DNA from: Bradyrhizobium genosp. L | Lineage (GTDB): Bacteria > Pseudomonadota > Alphaproteobacteria > Rhizobiales > Xanthobacteraceae | Length of the DNA stretch: 64,000 nt | Assembly: GCF_015624485.1 (NCBI RefSeq) | Contig: NZ_CP061378.1 | Coordinates: forward strand, 1,302,001 to 1,366,000 | Reading direction: 5' to 3' | Part shown: positions 62,173 to 64,000 of the stretch, piece after piece | How positions within the stretch are numbered: position 1 is the first letter of the stretch | How the letters are laid out: every line of letters starts with the position of its first letter | The notes under the pieces: generated by a model | The model's input: the letters and a program-made list of their open reading frames with translations, nothing else | Told to the model about the DNA's origin: nothing | Database searches by the model: none | Translations under genes and position numbers: made by a program

Positions 62173-62219
62173 CATCGAAGTGTCGATGTCGTGAACGGTT
62201 CGATCATGATCGAAACGTT
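62173..62219. promoter_or_regulatory. ArsR-type operator between monooxygenase and arsR-like genes
   Basis: A perfect 16-bp palindrome TTCGATCATGATCGAA (62199-62214) extends to a near-perfect 26-bp dyad, AACG at 62194 pairing with CGTT at 62216-62219. A second dyad, CATCGA-AGTG-TCGATG (62173-62188), lies just upstream. It lies between the divergent starts at 62095 and 62276. Best read as an operator of the adjacent ArsR protein controlling both genes. Confidence 0.75.
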
Positions 62220-62275
62220 GCGGCGGCCCGCCATGCGAAAAGCCTCCTGCCTGTCGACCGATGCCGGAGCCGGCC

Positions 62276-62962
62276 ATGCAGACCATCGCCGCGGAGCTTG
62301 CCGAACTGGCCTCCCTGATCGCCGATCCCGGGCGTGCCAGCATTCTGGTGCGGCTGATGGATGGCCGCGCGTACCCCGCGGGCGAGCTTGCCGAGGTCGC
62401 CGCCGTCACGCCGCAGACCGCGAGCTGGCATCTTGCAAGGCTCGCCGAGCGCGCGCTGCTCACGGTCGAGCGGCGCGGTCCGCGGCGGCTCTACCGGCTT
62501 GCCACCCCGCTGGTTGCGCAGATGCTCGAGGGCATGATGACGGTTGCTGCGATCGATCCTCGCCCGGACCGGCCGCCGCGGATCGACGCCGAGATGCGCC
62601 GGGCCCGGACCTGCTACGACCACCTTGCCGGCGAGCTCGGTGTCGCCGTCACCGACGCGATGCGCCAGTGCGGTCATCTCAATCTGGACCCGGAGGGCGG
62701 CGAGTTGACCGCGGCGGGGCTGACGTTTCTCGGCGAACTCGGCATCGACCTGCGTTCGCCGGCGCGGCGTCGGCGGGCGTTGTGCCGGCCCTGTCTCGAC
62801 TGGAGCGAGCGGCGCCCGCATTTGGCAGGACGGGCAGGCGCCGCGCTCGCCGAGCTTGCGTTGCAGCGGGACTGGATCCGGCGCCGGCCGCAGGGCCGTT
62901 CCGTCGAGATCACCGATGCCGGGCTCGCCGCGTTCCGCAATCTGTTCGGCGCGCGCATTTGA
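62276..62962 (+). CDS. ArsR-family winged-helix regulator
   Basis: A 228-residue regulator. The helix-turn-helix (PAGELAEVAAVTPQTASWHL ARLAERALL around residues 35-65) is ArsR-like; the C-terminal extension contains cysteines (CYDHLAGELG, QCGHLNL, CRPCLDWSERRPHL) that might bind metal or sense redox, and is longer than classical ArsR. ATG 62276 with a GGAG is chosen over ATG 62261. It is divergent from the ABM gene and likely represses it. Confidence 0.85.
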   Translation: MQTIAAELAELASLIADPGRASILVRLMDGRAYPAGELAEVAAVTPQTASWHLARLAERALLTVERRGPRRLYRLATPLVAQMLEGMMTVAAIDPRPDRPPRIDAEMRRARTCYDHLAGELGVAVTDAMRQCGHLNLDPEGGELTAAGLTFLGELGIDLRSPARRRRALCRPCLDWSERRPHLAGRAGAALAELALQRDWIRRRPQGRSVEITDAGLAAFRNLFGARI

Positions 62963-62994
62963 TTTCGGAGCCGAATTTGGTTACCGCCTAGCGC

Positions 62995-64000
62995 GTGGAT
63001 ACGCTCAAGGTCAGAGACGCCAAAGACGTCGAGGAAGTGGTGCGCGCGGCGATCGCCAGCGAGCAGCCGCTCGAGATCATCGGCCATGGCTCCAAGCGCG
63101 CCATCGGCCATCCGATGGCGACCAATGCGGTGCTGGACGTCTCGGCGCTGAACGCGGTCACCTCCTATGAGCCGAACGAGCTGATCATCACCGTTCAGGC
63201 CGGCGCGCCGCTTGCCGACGTGCAGTCGCTGATCGATGCGAAGAACCAGCAATTCGCCTTCGAGCCGATCGACACCTCGGTGCTGCTCGGCAACGCGGCG
63301 GGGGGCACCATCGGGGGCATGATCGGGGCCGGGCTCGCCGGACCCCGCCGCATCAAGGCTGGCGGCGCCCGCGATCACCTGCTCGGGGCGCATGCCGTGT
63401 CCGGGTTCGGCGACAGTTTCAAGACCGGCGGCCGGGTGGTGAAGAACGTCACCGGCTACGATCTCTGCAAGCTGCTTACCGGTTCCTGGGGCACGCTCGC
63501 GGTGATGACCGAGGTGACGCTGAAGGTGATGCCGAAGCCGGAGGCCGAACGGACTTTGCTGTTGCGCGGCCTCGACGACATCGCCGCCAACAAGGCGATG
63601 ACGGCGGCACTGGGTTCGCCCTTTGACGTCTCGGGTGCGGCGCATCTGCCGCAGCAACGATCTGGCACTGAGGCGGGCGTGCTCGCCAGCCTGGCGGGAG
63701 CAGGGCAAGCGGTGACACTGGTGCGGCTCGAGGGCATCGCGGCCTCGGCGGCGCACCGGGCGGCTTCGCTGAGCCGGACCTTGTCCTCCTTTGGAACCGT
63801 CGATGTGCTCGAAGACGACGCTTCACTGAAGGCCTGGGCCGCATTGCGCGACGTCACCCCCTTCGCCGCCAATGGCGCACGCGGGGGCTGGCCGGTGTGG
63901 CGCATCGTCTGCCCGCCGGCCGCGGGCGGCGGGCTGGGCGAAGCGCTGGCGAACGAGACCGGCGGCGAGGTGATCTACGACTGGGGCGGCGGGCTGATCT
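62995..64000 (+). CDS. glcE: Glycolate oxidase subunit GlcE (partial, continues past window)
   Basis: Starts at GTG 62995 and remains open to the end of the window (335 codons). It has a FAD-binding PCMH domain: GHGSKRAIGHPMATNAVLDV near residue 30, GNAAGGTIGGMIGAGLAGPR near 99, KTGGRVVKNVTGYDLCKLLT near 143 and GSWGTLAVMTEVTLKVMPKP. These are GlcE marks. The start is weakly supported by a GGAG 25 bases upstream. Probably followed by glcF beyond the window. Confidence 0.9.
   Translation, partial: MDTLKVRDAKDVEEVVRAAIASEQPLEIIGHGSKRAIGHPMATNAVLDVSALNAVTSYEPNELIITVQAGAPLADVQSLIDAKNQQFAFEPIDTSVLLGNAAGGTIGGMIGAGLAGPRRIKAGGARDHLLGAHAVSGFGDSFKTGGRVVKNVTGYDLCKLLTGSWGTLAVMTEVTLKVMPKPEAERTLLLRGLDDIAANKAMTAALGSPFDVSGAAHLPQQRSGTEAGVLASLAGAGQAVTLVRLEGIAASAAHRAASLSRTLSSFGTVDVLEDDASLKAWAALRDVTPFAANGARGGWPVWRIVCPPAAGGGLGEALANETGGEVIYDWGGGLI

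Overview
This 64-kb window reads as one contiguous piece of chromosome from a high-GC alphaproteobacterium. Protein families and dispersed intergenic palindromes best fit Bradyrhizobium or a close Nitrobacteraceae relative: a zinc-free 41-residue L36, a CycA-like cytochrome c, Bug-type solute receptors, and an approximately 100-bp repeat at 60142-60242 of a kind I associate with Bradyrhizobium. The organism is inferred from sequence style; no database search was done. I found no rRNA, tRNA, CRISPR array, prophage, transposase or replication origin.

Layout. 0-9.7 kb: end of an amino-acid ABC transporter (permease tail, gltL-type ATPase), a D-amino-acid aminotransferase, an EmrAB-type drug efflux operon with a divergent LysR regulator, an NHL-repeat secreted protein and an orphan Bug receptor. 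9.4-15.2 kb: a DUF3311/sodium-solute symporter pair, then a fused indolepyruvate ferredoxin oxidoreductase divergent from an Lrp/AsnC regulator. 15.3-20.8 kb: a LysR gene divergent from two small genes, and a three-gene catabolic operon (Ldh-type dehydrogenase, flavin monooxygenase, fumarylacetoacetase-like). 21.1-25.3 kb: a 1378-residue cyclic-di-GMP protein with five tandem GAF repeats, GGDEF and EAL. 25.2-27.3 kb: small stress-like or secreted proteins.

27.3-44.3 kb is a polysaccharide assembly and modification island: Wzz/ExoP-like protein with a degenerate P-loop, polysaccharide deacetylase, methyltransferase, Wzx-like flippase, DUF6492 protein, OafA-type acyltransferase with SGNH domain, GH26-like glycosidase, radical SAM/SPASM protein, family 2 and family 4-like glycosyltransferases, Wzy/O-antigen-ligase-like protein, JmjC/cupin-like protein and FemAB-like acyltransferase. 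No initiating phosphoglycosyltransferase or outer-membrane export protein is in the window, so the pathway must be completed elsewhere.

44.4-54.6 kb: a redox group (WrbA, pirin, SDR, divergent LysR), a second orphan Bug receptor, haloacid dehalogenase and YbaK genes, an amidohydrolase, a tandem pair of paralogous unknown proteins with duplicated promoter elements, ribosomal L36, a TPR protein and several small exported proteins, including an unlisted 58-residue minus-strand gene. 54.6-64 kb: PEGA-like lipoprotein, alpha/beta hydrolase, PoxB-like enzyme, cytochrome c, and glycolate oxidase genes glcD and glcE separated by an acyltransferase and an ArsR/monooxygenase pair.

The most distinctive signals outside genes are operator-like: a 48-bp element present twice at the emrA/lysR and emrB promoters with identical 41-bp motif spacing, a near-perfect 26-bp dyad between the ArsR and monooxygenase genes, a palindrome bracketed by 13-bp direct repeats upstream of poxB, and dispersed palindromes or hairpins in every convergent gene gap longer than about 50 bp.
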